A stretch of DNA of 64,000 bases from Hyphomicrobiales bacterium. Its GTDB lineage: Bacteria > Pseudomonadota > Alphaproteobacteria > Rhizobiales > OSC116. Of this stretch, positions 50,477 to 61,213 are shown one piece after another (position 1 is the first letter of the stretch; every line of letters begins with the position of its first letter). The notes under the pieces are model-generated. The model made no database searches, was not told where the DNA came from, and worked only from the letters and a program-made list of their open reading frames with translations. Where the stretch lies: the NCBI GenBank assembly GCA_013214705.1, contig JABSRZ010000004.1:248001-312000 (forward strand), read 5' to 3'. A program made the translations under genes and the position numbers.

Positions 50477-51631
50477 GGTTTTTAGTTTGGCGGTGATATA
50501 ATGCACCGATACGCCAATAATCACCCCCCAAAACGCCGCCCCAATGCCGCCAATGCTTAGCCCGGAAACTGTCACCAAAAATGTGACAAGCGCGGCCTCA
50601 CGACCATTTACGTCATGCATGGCATTGTGCAAGCTATTGCCTATGGTGCCAAACAAGGCCATGCCCGCAACCGCCACAACCAAGGCTTTTGGCGCAATTA
50701 AAAATAAGCTCACCACCGCAGCGCCCATCAAACCAATAATGCCATAAAACACCGCCGCCACCAACGCCGCTTTGTAGCGGGTGTTTTTATTGGCATCGAC
50801 ATCCTCACCCAAACAGATAGCCGCGGTGATGGCGGCAAAATTGAATGTGAACCCACCAAATGGGGCCAATAATATGGTGGTTATGCCGGTAACCGTCACC
50901 CCTGCCGATATTGGCGGCTCATAATTTGCCGCCCGCAATGTCGCCACACCCGGCATATTTTGCGATGTCATGGTGACAATGTAAAGCGGCACACCCACGC
51001 TTATCATCACTGCTAGGTTAAATTCTGGCATGATGAATACTGGCATTGCCAACCCAAAATTAACCGGCTGTTGCCCATATAAACCCAACCACCCACTGGC
51101 CAAAATACCAACCAATAAAACCAGCGGCACCGCATAGCGAGTTAAATATATTTTGCCCAACAAATAAGTGATGCCCATAATAGACACCAATAAAATTTCT
51201 TGCTCCAACTGCACAAATACACCGATGCCAAATTGAAACAATATGCCCGCCAGCATAGCGCTAGCCACTGCTTTGGGCACTAAAATATTTAACTTTTCAA
51301 ACCAGCCAGAAATGCCGGTAAGCGTTAGCAACAAGCCGCAAAATAAAAATGCCCCTATGGCTTGTGGCAATGGCACCCCAACCAGACTCACCACCAGTAA
51401 GGCCGCACCGGGTGTTGACCAAGCAGTTAAAATAGGGATTTTATATTTATAAGACAATATAAACCCACTAATGCCCATGCCTAAGCCGAGCGCCAACATC
51501 CAACTATTTATTTGTTGTTGGGTGGCGCCAACGGCTTCTGCCGCCTGAAAAATAACCGCCACGCTGCTGGAATAGCCAACCAAAACCGCAATAAACCCGG
51601 CGGTGATATGTGATAATTTTAACCCAAACAT
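50453..51631 (-). CDS. Benzoate/H+ symporter BenE family transporter
   Basis: PILTAWSTPGAALL, MTSQNMPGVATLRAANYEPP, TTILLAPFGGFTFNFAAITAAICLGED. Confidence 0.95.
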   Translation of the reverse strand: MFGLKLSHITAGFIAVLVGYSSSVAVIFQAAEAVGATQQQINSWMLALGLGMGISGFILSYKYKIPILTAWSTPGAALLVVSLVGVPLPQAIGAFLFCGLLLTLTGISGWFEKLNILVPKAVASAMLAGILFQFGIGVFVQLEQEILLVSIMGITYLLGKIYLTRYAVPLVLLVGILASGWLGLYGQQPVNFGLAMPVFIMPEFNLAVMISVGVPLYIVTMTSQNMPGVATLRAANYEPPISAGVTVTGITTILLAPFGGFTFNFAAITAAICLGEDVDANKNTRYKAALVAAVFYGIIGLMGAAVVSLFLIAPKALVVAVAGMALFGTIGNSLHNAMHDVNGREAALVTFLVTVSGLSIGGIGAAFWGVIIGVSVHYITAKLKTLPFDNQR

Positions 51632-51667
51632 ATGGCCTCAAAAAACAATTGAAATTTGTAAATAATG

Positions 51668-51720
51668 TCGTATGCTATAACGCACAAAGCAACCTTAACA
51701 TCGTATGTTATAACGCACAA
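51668..51720. promoter_or_regulatory. Direct repeat TCGTATGYTATAACGCACAA x2 in the benE/XRE intergenic region
   Basis: Copies at 51668-51687 and 51701-51720, 33 bp start-to-start, one mismatch. Confidence 0.75.
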
Positions 51721-51738
51721 GGCCTAAATCAAATTATT

Positions 51739-52266
51739 ATGCAACCGCCAGAAATTGCTCAAAACTTAAAAACCCACCGCACAAAATTAGGCTGGAGTCT
51801 AAGCCAGGCCGCAGCAGAAACCAACGTAAGCAAGGCCATGCTAGGCCAGATAGAACGCGGCGAGTCTAGCCCTACCATTGCCACGTTGTGGAAAATAGCC
51901 AAAGGCTTCAAATTGCCGCTAACCGCTTTTTTACACGACCAACCTAATGCCAATGATTTGATGCAATTTCGCGATGGCATTCGGTTTAAAACCATTTTTT
52001 CATTTGATGCAAAACTAGGTTCTGAAATGTTTCTGCAATTTTTGCAGCCACAGCAAATTCACCAATCTGACGCGCATGAACAAGGTGTGATAGAAGACAT
52101 CGTCATTTTGCACGGCCAGATTGAGATTTTACACGGCGGCCAATGGCAAATGTTAAAAACCGGTGACAGCTTAAGATTTGCGGCAGATCAACCACATGGC
52201 TACCGCAATTTGACCAATCTCGAGGCAACTTTTCATAATATTATGCATTATCCGTCAAAATGTTGA
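51739..52266 (+). CDS. XRE-family transcriptional regulator with C-terminal cupin
   Basis: IAQNLKTHRTKLGWSLSQAAAETNVSKAMLGQIERGESSPTIATLWKIA; cupin-like IVILHGQIEILHGGQWQMLKTGDSLRFAADQPHGYRN. Confidence 0.92.
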   Translation: MQPPEIAQNLKTHRTKLGWSLSQAAAETNVSKAMLGQIERGESSPTIATLWKIAKGFKLPLTAFLHDQPNANDLMQFRDGIRFKTIFSFDAKLGSEMFLQFLQPQQIHQSDAHEQGVIEDIVILHGQIEILHGGQWQMLKTGDSLRFAADQPHGYRNLTNLEATFHNIMHYPSKC

Positions 52267-52373
52267 TGTTTCAGGTGATTTATTGATAAAAAACTGCCGA
52301 AACTATTTACCTGCCCCCCCTTTGTGTGGTTTATTACGGGTACGATGATCGAATTTTAATTTCGGAGTTTTTT

Positions 52374-52907
52374 ATGACCATAGATTTAATGAATTATGAC
52401 CAGCTAACTCAAGATGCCATGCGCAAAGTGGTTAAAAGTGCATTAGAGCATGTGGCCGAACATGGCCTACCTGGCGAACATCATTTCTATGTTTCGTTCG
52501 ACACTAATTTTCCGGGTGTCAAAATATCCGAATCTGTTTATGAGCAATATCCTGAAGAAATGACCATTGTTATCCAACATCAATTTTGGGGCATGGAAGT
52601 CAAAGATGGCATGTTGCGCATTGAATTGAGTTTTAACAATATACCCGAAAAACTCGAAGTTCCGCTGATGTCAATCATTGGGTTTTTTGACCCGCATGTG
52701 CAGTTTGGCATCCAGTTCGAAATTCCCGAAGAAATATTAGAGGCCATCGAAACCGCCGAGGCCAAAGAAGCCGAAGAAGCCGAAGAGGCTGAACAAGCCA
52801 GCAAAGATGAAGCACCTACCGAGGCCAGCTCATCTGACGACAAAGACGACAGCAAAGCCGGCGGACAAGTGGTAAGCCTCGATGCGTTTAGAAAAAAAAC
52901 TGACTAG
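52374..52907 (+). CDS. sspB: SspB-family ClpXP adaptor protein
   Basis: HFYVSFDTNFPGVKISESVYEQYPEEMTIVIQHQFW, VPLMSIIGFFDPHVQFGIQFE; acidic C-terminal linker. Confidence 0.9.
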   Translation: MTIDLMNYDQLTQDAMRKVVKSALEHVAEHGLPGEHHFYVSFDTNFPGVKISESVYEQYPEEMTIVIQHQFWGMEVKDGMLRIELSFNNIPEKLEVPLMSIIGFFDPHVQFGIQFEIPEEILEAIETAEAKEAEEAEEAEQASKDEAPTEASSSDDKDDSKAGGQVVSLDAFRKKTD

Positions 52908-52952
52908 CTTAAAACAACTCACTCACCAGCGACCCAATTAAGAGAACAAAAT

Positions 52953-54344
52953 ATGACCGACATGCGGACTGAAACCGATAGCTTTGGCCCTTTAGACGTG
53001 CCTAATGACAAATATTATGGCGCGCAAACCGCACGCTCGCTGATAAATTTTAAAATCGGCATTGAAACCATGCCGATACCGCTGATCAGAGGTCTAGGCA
53101 TCATTAAAAAATCTGCCGCCATCACCAACCTCGCGCTCGATAATTTAGAAGCCGATATAGCCGCAGCCATTGTCGAAGCCGCCGAAGAAGTGATTGATGG
53201 CAAATTAAACGACCATTTCCCGCTAGTTGTGTGGCAAACCGGTTCGGGCACCCAGAGTAATATGAATAGCAATGAGGTAATCTCTAACCGCGCCATCGAA
53301 ATTATGGGCGGCGTGATGGGCTCTAAAAGCCCGGTTCACCCCAACGATCATTGCAACCGTAGCCAAAGTTCTAACGACACCTTCCCCACCGCCATGCACA
53401 TTGCAGCTGTGGAAGAAGTGCATCATCAATTATTGCCAGCTTTAGCCTATATGCACCAAGCCTTGGACGCCAAAGCCAAACAATGGGCCAGCATCATTAA
53501 AATTGGCCGCACCCATTTGCAAGACGCAACACCGCTAACCTTAGGCCAAGAATTCTCGGGCTATGCCAAACAAATGGAATTTGCCATCGAACGGGTTAAA
53601 GCCGCTATGCCGCGCATGTACCCCCTCGCTCAAGGCGGCACAGCCGTTGGCACGGGGCTAAATGCCAAACCGGGTTTTGCCGAAAAATTTGCCGAAACCG
53701 TTGCCGAGGTAACGGGCTTGCCATTTATAACCGCTGCCAATAAATTCGAAGCTTTGGCGGCGCATGATGCCTTTGTCGAGATGTCGGGTGTGTTAAACAC
53801 CATTGCCGTGAGCCTGACCAAAATTGCCAATGACATTAGGTTATTAGGCTCTGGCCCGCGCTCTGGCTTAGGCGAACTGTCATTGCCCGAAAACGAACCA
53901 GGCTCATCGATTATGCCCGGCAAAGTAAACCCCACCCAATGCGAAGCCATGACTATGGTCTGCGCGCAGGTGATGGGCAACCACACCACCATAACCATTG
54001 GCGGCTTACAAGGCCATTTGCAGCTGAATGTTTTTAAACCGGTTATGGCTTATAACCTATTGCAATCGATTAAATTAATCGCCGATGCGTCCGTTAGTTT
54101 TACCGACAATTGCATAGTTGGCATTAAAGCCAATGAACAACAAATCGCCGACTTAATGTCTCGCTCTTTAATGTTGGTAACCGCACTGGCGCCGACAATA
54201 GGCTATGACAATGCTACAAAAATTGCCAAAACCGCACATAAAAATGGCACCACATTAAAACATGAAGCGGTTGGTGGCGGTTATGTAACGGCCGAACAAT
54301 ATGACGCTGTGGTGCGGCCAGAAGATATGATCGCACCTAAATAA
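52953..54344 (+). CDS. fumC: Class II fumarate hydratase
   Basis: [56 protein letters not shown]. Confidence 0.98.
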   Translation: MTDMRTETDSFGPLDVPNDKYYGAQTARSLINFKIGIETMPIPLIRGLGIIKKSAAITNLALDNLEADIAAAIVEAAEEVIDGKLNDHFPLVVWQTGSGTQSNMNSNEVISNRAIEIMGGVMGSKSPVHPNDHCNRSQSSNDTFPTAMHIAAVEEVHHQLLPALAYMHQALDAKAKQWASIIKIGRTHLQDATPLTLGQEFSGYAKQMEFAIERVKAAMPRMYPLAQGGTAVGTGLNAKPGFAEKFAETVAEVTGLPFITAANKFEALAAHDAFVEMSGVLNTIAVSLTKIANDIRLLGSGPRSGLGELSLPENEPGSSIMPGKVNPTQCEAMTMVCAQVMGNHTTITIGGLQGHLQLNVFKPVMAYNLLQSIKLIADASVSFTDNCIVGIKANEQQIADLMSRSLMLVTALAPTIGYDNATKIAKTAHKNGTTLKHEAVGGGYVTAEQYDAVVRPEDMIAPK

Positions 54345-54387
54345 TAAATCAGGTTAGGTGGAGCTCGCTCCGCCTATTATCGCCATG

Positions 54388-54597
54388 CCAAAACCGCAAA
54401 AACATAGCTTTAACATTTCTGGTCACCAAACCAGCATCACCCTAGAGATTGAATTTTGGCAGGCGCTTAAGGCCATTGCACTGGCCAAAAGCCAAAGCCT
54501 ATCTCAGCTCATCATGCAAATAGATGCCCAACGCTTGGATGAGAATCTTTCGAGCGCGGTGCGGGTGTATATTTTAAAATATTATCAACCGTCATAA
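54388..54597 (+). CDS. Ribbon-helix-helix domain protein
   Basis: KHSFNISGHQTSITLEIEFWQALKAIALAKSQSLSQLIMQID; downstream of fumC. Confidence 0.8.
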   Translation, partial: PKPQKHSFNISGHQTSITLEIEFWQALKAIALAKSQSLSQLIMQIDAQRLDENLSSAVRVYILKYYQPS

Positions 54598-54609
54598 GAC
54601 TGCATAATG

Positions 54610-57600
54610 CTAATTGGCTGGCAATGGCTCGATGCTTATGACATTGACCTCGTCATTTGGCTGCAAATCACCATTAGATAGACCCAAGCTATTTTGTGAA
54701 TTGGCATCAAATTCCAAACTATCTTGCTCGGTCAAACTGCCAATATCCAAGCCCGTGCCAAAGTCTGCGCTTGCGCCAAAGTCATTGTCTAAAAATAGGT
54801 CATCCGCATTAATAATTTCGTCGTCAGTCAATGCATCTGGCGTGTCTAGCAAGTCAGCTATATCACTCACTTCGGCAGCGGCGGCGGCTTCTTGTTCAAG
54901 CTTCGCAGCCCGCTCGGCTTCGCGTATAATATCAGCGGCCTTTTGAGCTTCTTCTGCAATTAATTGTTCGGCCGCCAACTGCTCAGCAATCAGTTTTTCG
55001 GCAGCCAATTTGGCAACTAACAATTTGGTTTCTTCGGCCAACACGAGCTGTTTAATGTCAGCCACACCAAGGCTATTTTGGGTTAATTCGGTGGCAAAGG
55101 TCATCGTATTGGGAGCAATAAAATCCTGCCTAAGCACCGTGCCGGTCACAAATTTAAACGGCATAGATTTGGGCGCAGGCGGTGTGGTGGCGGCAATTTC
55201 TCGTAACTTTCTATCGGCAATTGCGGTTTCAACTTTGTCTTTAATTTCGGCTTTAAAAGCTTCTGCCTCTATTTTTTCTTGGGTATAGCGCGCAATTTCG
55301 GCGTCATTTTTGCGTTTAATTTCTATCTGCAATTCCTCTAGCCGTTCGACATTTTTTTCCAACAATTTCACCCGGTAATATTCTGCAATGTCCTCATAAC
55401 TTACCAATTCAGAATTTTTGCCTTCAACATTCTGCCAGTCCAGCCTGACTTTGGGTACATGATCTTCATCAGATAAAGGGATTTGCAGGGTGAATTGACT
55501 GCTATTATTACTCAGGTCGAACTGCCCGCTAAACATAGCCAGCTGCGCGCCAACGGTGCTTTTTTGAAATTCCACCTCGTGCGCAATCGAGGCCAAACCA
55601 TGCATTAATTTTAGGCTGATTTTTTCTGGCAATATTTTTATCATACCGCGGTTGGCATTTGCGCTGGTTTGGCCAACAACTCCGGCCAATATTTGTTGTA
55701 TTTCATCTTCACTTGCGGCTGCGGCAATCCGTTGGTTAAAACTTTGGCTATCAATATATTGAGTTTGCAAATTTTTCAAATCCACATCGACAATGCCCGC
55801 AAGGTTAGACAATAATCCATCGACACTATAGCCTTGGCCGGTTAAGTCTATATCGATGTCGATTAAGCCGGTGATATATTGGTTGTTTAAGCCCAAGCCA
55901 GTGGCCACCTGCGCCACATCTAGGGCAAAACTACGCAACAATACATCCATATAAAGTTGGCCGTCTGTCGGCCTCAATACAAATTCGCCAGCCAATGTGG
56001 TGTTGTAAAATTCACCATTATAGGCGATGTATAACGCCGCTTCGCCAGCTTTGGTATAAAATAAAATCTCGGCATTTTTTATGCTGAATGAATCCGATAT
56101 ATGCAATTTATCAGCAATAATTTTGCCGTTTAATTTCATGCCTTCCAGCAGCTTTAGGTTAAACCCACGCGCTCTGTCGGTGCCAGTTCCGCCAACCTCA
56201 GCAAACAAATCTTGTGCAGATTCAATCACTTGCTTGGCTGAATCATCTAAAAAACTGATGGTCTCTGGCTCAATACGGTTATTTTCACCGGTTAAAAATG
56301 ACAATAATTTAAATATATCAGTTTCGCTGGTTTTGGCATTAAAACTAACCTCTTGTTGGTTCTTAACCTCTATTTCAAACTGGTCAAAATGGGTATTCAA
56401 CATATCAACATTAGCCGACTGAATTTTAACATAATCTTTGGCTATTTCTACATTGCCATCAAATTCAATGCCGCCCATCAGCTGGTTTAAGTTGCCGCCA
56501 AATAGGTTCAACTTTCGGGCCACAAGGCCTAAATCGGCAATTTTAAAATTCGTATCGCCCAAAAGCTTCCAATTGTCTGAGTTGCCATCATCGGTAATGC
56601 TGGCGATGAGTTCTATTTTCTGGTCGCCTAATAAAGCTAAAAACTTGGCGTCCTGTTGGTTTTCATCGGCTTCACTTTGGGCAATAAACAGGTTCACCAC
56701 GCCGTCATCACTGGCCGCATCCACATCGGTCAATAGAGCGCTTAAATCAAAATGCCCGGCAAGGTTTAAAGAGTTAGAATTGTTAAGCTGATACTGAATA
56801 TTCTGCTGCTTAAACCCATCTTTACCGGCTTGAATGTCCACCCCAATCCCAAGCTCGGATGTGCCCATTTCGCCTTCTACTTCCAAATAAAACCCACCTT
56901 CTTCAGTGGTGGGGGTTAGCATCCCTTTTAGCGACAATGGACCATTTAACGGGATAATTTTATCCAAAAATAAATTGCCTTCGAGCAAAGTATTATAAAC
57001 CAATTGCGGGGTAAATATCATGTCTGCATCGACAATCGAAAACTCTAATATTGGTTTCGTTTCGCTCTCATCCAATATGTTTTTGGCCACAAAATTATGC
57101 GGCAATGATGCGCTGGCTTTAACAATTATTTTATCACCATTTATCGCCAATTGGTTCAAATGGGTGGTGTCTTTTTCAAACAATAATTCAATGTCTAAAA
57201 TTCCCAGATCTCGGATGCCATAATAACTTTGATCACTGTGCAATTTAAGCTTGATAGGGCCCAATTCATTGACTAAATCTGCCGGCACCAAGTGGTAACC
57301 AATGCTGGCATCGGCTTGGCTAGATTGGGTAAACGCTTGGCGCATATACGGTGCAATATAGTTTTGAAAGCCCAACAAATCATCATTGTCAAATGACACT
57401 CTGTCGAAATTCACTTCTAAATTATGCACATTGTTGGCCAAATTATAGCTGGCACTATATTCATATTTACGGGTTCTAACGGCGTTTGAACTAATTTCCA
57501 CCCCTGCCCGGGAAAGCTGAATATTGCCTTTGGCGGTCAGCTGGTCATTTAGCCCCCAAAAATCAACAATGCCTTCTGGTCGGTTATTTTGAAACAACAG

Positions 57601-59025
57601 CCAATTGGTTAGTTTCTGAAAATCCAGTGCCGCAAAATCAAACTCACCAACCAAAACAGGGCTCTGGGTTTCGCCTAATGATTGTTTTCTCAACTGATAA
57701 CTTAATTTGCTATTGCCCGGAAAACTGGCCGAAAATTGTTGCACCGTAATTTGGCTGTCATTAATATTTAACAATGCGTTTATGCGCCTAACCCGATCGA
57801 CAATTTGATTTTGCAAAAAGCTCAATTGCTCTATATTCAAGCTAACATTGCCCGAAAATGGCATGCCAATTTGCACCAAATCATCGCCATCTGTGGCGAT
57901 AGAAATATGGTCAGCAAACCAGTTCCTGCCAATTTGGGTCAGCCTTTGCATGCTCTTATATATCGGTTCGGCTTGGCTTAATTGTTCATCTGTCAGCAGT
58001 TGCTTTTTTAAATAATCAAAATCAGCTATGCCAATATTTACCGCCCCATTTAGGCTGGGCGAGCGACCCCATTTATAGGTAAAATCACCATTCATTTTTA
58101 GCCCATCGGTCAACTCTCTGCCACTTTGCGAGCTGAGCGCTTGTGAACCCATGGCAAATTTGAAATTCTCCAATTTCAATACCGAATAATCCAATGACAG
58201 GTTGCCAGTCAAATAAAGCGCATCGCTTAATTTTGAGCTTGTGGTTTGGCCATAACCAATAAGGTCCTCGCCGGCTTGCCCCCGCACCACCAATTCGCCA
58301 ACCAATAGAGGGTGGGTTTCTAACCCCACCAATGTGCCTAAAAATTGTAGTTTAGAACGCTTTTGCTCGCCCATAATTTGGGCTTTGACGGTAAGTGGCT
58401 TGTCAGCCACATAACGCCCGGTAGAAATAAAAAATTCTCGTTGCACAACGGCGTCATTCACTTCGACATTCAGCATGCCTTTCATTTTAAATGGCCCTTT
58501 AAGCGAACGCGCGGTCACTTCGGCTTGGGCAATCGAAATGTTCTTTTTGGCTTGACTTACCTCATTAGTAAACTCGACATCCATATTATTGAGCAGTAAT
58601 TTTTTGATAGAAATATCTTCTAAACCAATGGGTTGGCCAATAGCACTGCCGAAATCAAACAAGTTAAGCGCTTTGCCGTCTGTTTTCGCGACAAATATTT
58701 TGCCATCGTTCAAATGCATGCTAGTGATTTCGATTTTTGCCCGTAACAGGCTAGGGAAATCTAATTCCAAAACAAAATCTGCGGTTTCCAATAGCTTGTC
58801 GCCATTGGCATTGGTGATTTCTAACCCACCGGTATAAAAAACCGGTTGTGGCAATATTCGCAGTTCAACATCGCCAATAATGCGCACATTTTGACCGGTA
58901 ATTTTTTGGCCGACAGCTTCGATTTCGGCTTTAAAACTATTCCAATTAATTAGAAATGGTACAAATAAAACCGCCAGCAGAACAGCGACGATGAAACCCG
59001 CAATAGCGACCAAAAAATTATTCAT
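54610..59025 (-). CDS. AsmA-family protein with long Ala/Glu-rich C-terminal extension
   Basis: N-terminal TM and FLINWNSFKAEIEAVGQKITGQNVRIIGDVELRILPQPVFYTGGLEI; AsmA C-terminal-like GLNNQYITGLIDIDIDLTGQGYSVDGLLSNLAG. Confidence 0.9.
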   Translation of the reverse strand: MNNFLVAIAGFIVAVLLAVLFVPFLINWNSFKAEIEAVGQKITGQNVRIIGDVELRILPQPVFYTGGLEITNANGDKLLETADFVLELDFPSLLRAKIEITSMHLNDGKIFVAKTDGKALNLFDFGSAIGQPIGLEDISIKKLLLNNMDVEFTNEVSQAKKNISIAQAEVTARSLKGPFKMKGMLNVEVNDAVVQREFFISTGRYVADKPLTVKAQIMGEQKRSKLQFLGTLVGLETHPLLVGELVVRGQAGEDLIGYGQTTSSKLSDALYLTGNLSLDYSVLKLENFKFAMGSQALSSQSGRELTDGLKMNGDFTYKWGRSPSLNGAVNIGIADFDYLKKQLLTDEQLSQAEPIYKSMQRLTQIGRNWFADHISIATDGDDLVQIGMPFSGNVSLNIEQLSFLQNQIVDRVRRINALLNINDSQITVQQFSASFPGNSKLSYQLRKQSLGETQSPVLVGEFDFAALDFQKLTNWLLFQNNRPEGIVDFWGLNDQLTAKGNIQLSRAGVEISSNAVRTRKYEYSASYNLANNVHNLEVNFDRVSFDNDDLLGFQNYIAPYMRQAFTQSSQADASIGYHLVPADLVNELGPIKLKLHSDQSYYGIRDLGILDIELLFEKDTTHLNQLAINGDKIIVKASASLPHNFVAKNILDESETKPILEFSIVDADMIFTPQLVYNTLLEGNLFLDKIIPLNGPLSLKGMLTPTTEEGGFYLEVEGEMGTSELGIGVDIQAGKDGFKQQNIQYQLNNSNSLNLAGHFDLSALLTDVDAASDDGVVNLFIAQSEADENQQDAKFLALLGDQKIELIASITDDGNSDNWKLLGDTNFKIADLGLVARKLNLFGGNLNQLMGGIEFDGNVEIAKDYVKIQSANVDMLNTHFDQFEIEVKNQQEVSFNAKTSETDIFKLLSFLTGENNRIEPETISFLDDSAKQVIESAQDLFAEVGGTGTDRARGFNLKLLEGMKLNGKIIADKLHISDSFSIKNAEILFYTKAGEAALYIAYNGEFYNTTLAGEFVLRPTDGQLYMDVLLRSFALDVAQVATGLGLNNQYITGLIDIDIDLTGQGYSVDGLLSNLAGIVDVDLKNLQTQYIDSQSFNQRIAAAASEDEIQQILAGVVGQTSANANRGMIKILPEKISLKLMHGLASIAHEVEFQKSTVGAQLAMFSGQFDLSNNSSQFTLQIPLSDEDHVPKVRLDWQNVEGKNSELVSYEDIAEYYRVKLLEKNVERLEELQIEIKRKNDAEIARYTQEKIEAEAFKAEIKDKVETAIADRKLREIAATTPPAPKSMPFKFVTGTVLRQDFIAPNTMTFATELTQNSLGVADIKQLVLAEETKLLVAKLAAEKLIAEQLAAEQLIAEEAQKAADIIREAERAAKLEQEAAAAAEVSDIADLLDTPDALTDDEIINADDLFLDNDFGASADFGTGLDIGSLTEQDSLEFDANSQNSLGLSNGDLQPNDEVNVISIEPLPAN

Positions 59026-59363
59026 TAAAATTCACTCATAGCACCAAATGATTCGACACTTTTAATATAACAATTACAGCAATATAATCCATTAAATCTC
59101 GAAAATGCGCCAGTTTTATGACCAAATATCGGCGATAATTTACAATATTGATTTAGCCTAATTAGTTAATTTTCTGATGTATACTTTTTCAATTTAAGAT
59201 AATTTGATTTAGATCAAGTATAAAGTCTATTTACTCTTATTAATGTTATTATTTTGTTAACCTAGCACAAGTAACAATTAGTTTGTAAAAACCATTATAA
59301 TCTAGCTACTCATTTGGAGGGGACACCAAATCATATAGCCTTTAAAAAGAAAGCTACTATGTT

Positions 59364-59915
59364 ATGGCAAAAAATTTGTCTCTCACTGGTGTTGAAAGAT
59401 TTTTTGATGATGACGACATCATCGTCAGCAAAACCGACCTAAAAGGTCACCTCACCTATACAAATAATATCTTCCTCGACATATCGGGATATACCGAACA
59501 CGAAACTATCGGTCAACCCCACAGTTTAATTAGACATCCAGAAATGCCACGCAGTATTTTCAATCTGCTCTGGCAAACCATTGCTGGTGGCAACGAAATA
59601 TTCGCCTATGTAAATAACCGTTCAAAATGTGGCGACAATTATTGGGTTTACGCGCATGTAACCCCAAGCTGGAATGACAATAATGAAATAATCGGTTACC
59701 ATTCCAACCGCCGTGTGCCCGACCGCAAAATTCTCGATCAACATATCATCCCACTCTACGACCAACTAAAAGCCGAAGAAGACAAACAGGCAAACCGCAA
59801 ACAAGGCATGATGGACGGCAGCTCCTTACTGCGCAACGTGTTAAAAGATGCCGGCATAGCCTATGACGAATTTATCGCCACATTAGGTCAAGACCAGCGA
59901 AAAATTGCGAGTTAA
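59364..59915 (+). CDS. PAS-domain protein (Aer-like PAS, no MCP domain)
   Basis: DDDIIVSKTDLKGHLTYTNNIFLDISGYTEHETIGQPHSLIRHPEMPRSIFNLLWQTI. Confidence 0.9.
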   Translation: MAKNLSLTGVERFFDDDDIIVSKTDLKGHLTYTNNIFLDISGYTEHETIGQPHSLIRHPEMPRSIFNLLWQTIAGGNEIFAYVNNRSKCGDNYWVYAHVTPSWNDNNEIIGYHSNRRVPDRKILDQHIIPLYDQLKAEEDKQANRKQGMMDGSSLLRNVLKDAGIAYDEFIATLGQDQRKIAS

Positions 59916-59982
59916 ATTAGTTTAAAATATTCAATCCCTCAGCCGCGTATATACCGGCTATAGCAAAATTAGGAGTTATATT

Positions 59983-61143
59983 ATGGTTTTTGGCAGCAAA
60001 AAAAACGCAATATCTCAGGCCAATGCAGTTTGTACTGCCGTGGCAAACGGAGATTTCGAGCAACGTATATTAGGAATTAAAGGCACAGGTGAGTTAAGCC
60101 AATTATTTCATTCGATAAACCTACTTATCGACCGTACCGATGCTTATTTACGCGAATCAAAAGCCTGTTTGGACTATGTCGCGCGCAATCAGCATTTTCG
60201 CCTGATTTCCGAAAAAGGCATGATCGGTGATTTTAAACGCGCTGCACAAAGCATCAACAAAGCTACGGATAAATCAAAAATTCGGCACGAAAATTTCTGT
60301 GATATGGGCGAAGTTTTCAACCTAAAACTAGAAGATATTGTGAGCAATATTTCTGGCACCATTAGCTCACTAAAAACCGCATCAAATCAAGTCTCTTCAG
60401 CCTCTAACGATGCGCAAGAACAAGCCATGATTGCGGCATCTGGCGCCGAAGAAGCGTCAACAAACATTCAAAGTGTGGCGGTTGCCACCGAAGAATTGAC
60501 CTCATCAATCTCTGAAATTAACCGCCAAGTGCTTACCTCAGCGGACATCGCGCGTGATTCGGTGGCTAAATCTGCCGAAATTTCACAAGACATCCAAGAA
60601 CTATCAGTTGCTTCCCAACAAATTGGCGATGTTGTCTCACTGATTTCAGACATCACCGCCCAAACCAATCTACTGGCGCTCAACGCCACCATCGAGGCAG
60701 CAAGAGCTGGCAGTGCTGGCAAAGGCTTTGCGGTTGTGGCCGAAGAAGTCAAAAACCTTGCAGCACAAACCGCCGATGCAACGGTGAAAATTACCCAACA
60801 GATTAATTCACTGCAGTCATCCACTGGCCGCGCGGTAAAAGCCAATAAGGAAATTAGCGCCACCATTGATAAAATTAGCCAAACTTCGACCTCCATCGCA
60901 TCCGCGGTAGAAGAGCAAAGCACAGCCACCCAAGAAATTGCCCGCAATGTCGAAGAAGCTGCCGCTGGCACCACCGATGTGAGCCAAAGCATTGCCTCGG
61001 TAAACAAGGCCACACAAGCCACAGAAAAAACCGCCGCCGAAGTGTTACAAGTTTCAGACCTACTCGCCAAGCAAGAAACCAATTTAGATGGATTGCGCGA
61101 TGAGTTAAATGAATTCATAACCGAAGTGAAGCGCGTGGGCTAA
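59983..61143 (+). CDS. Methyl-accepting chemotaxis protein, no TM, HAMP-like N-terminus
   Basis: [78 protein letters not shown]. Confidence 0.92.
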   Translation: MVFGSKKNAISQANAVCTAVANGDFEQRILGIKGTGELSQLFHSINLLIDRTDAYLRESKACLDYVARNQHFRLISEKGMIGDFKRAAQSINKATDKSKIRHENFCDMGEVFNLKLEDIVSNISGTISSLKTASNQVSSASNDAQEQAMIAASGAEEASTNIQSVAVATEELTSSISEINRQVLTSADIARDSVAKSAEISQDIQELSVASQQIGDVVSLISDITAQTNLLALNATIEAARAGSAGKGFAVVAEEVKNLAAQTADATVKITQQINSLQSSTGRAVKANKEISATIDKISQTSTSIASAVEEQSTATQEIARNVEEAAAGTTDVSQSIASVNKATQATEKTAAEVLQVSDLLAKQETNLDGLRDELNEFITEVKRVG

Positions 61144-61213
61144 AACCAAACCCGTTATAGAGCCCAATTTATGTTACAAACAGACAATTCACACCAACTC
61201 GTGGATTGTCTGT

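Noticed and set aside
60468-61118. 216-aa - strand ORF antisense to the MCP
   Set aside because: Antisense shadow of the conserved MCP signalling domain
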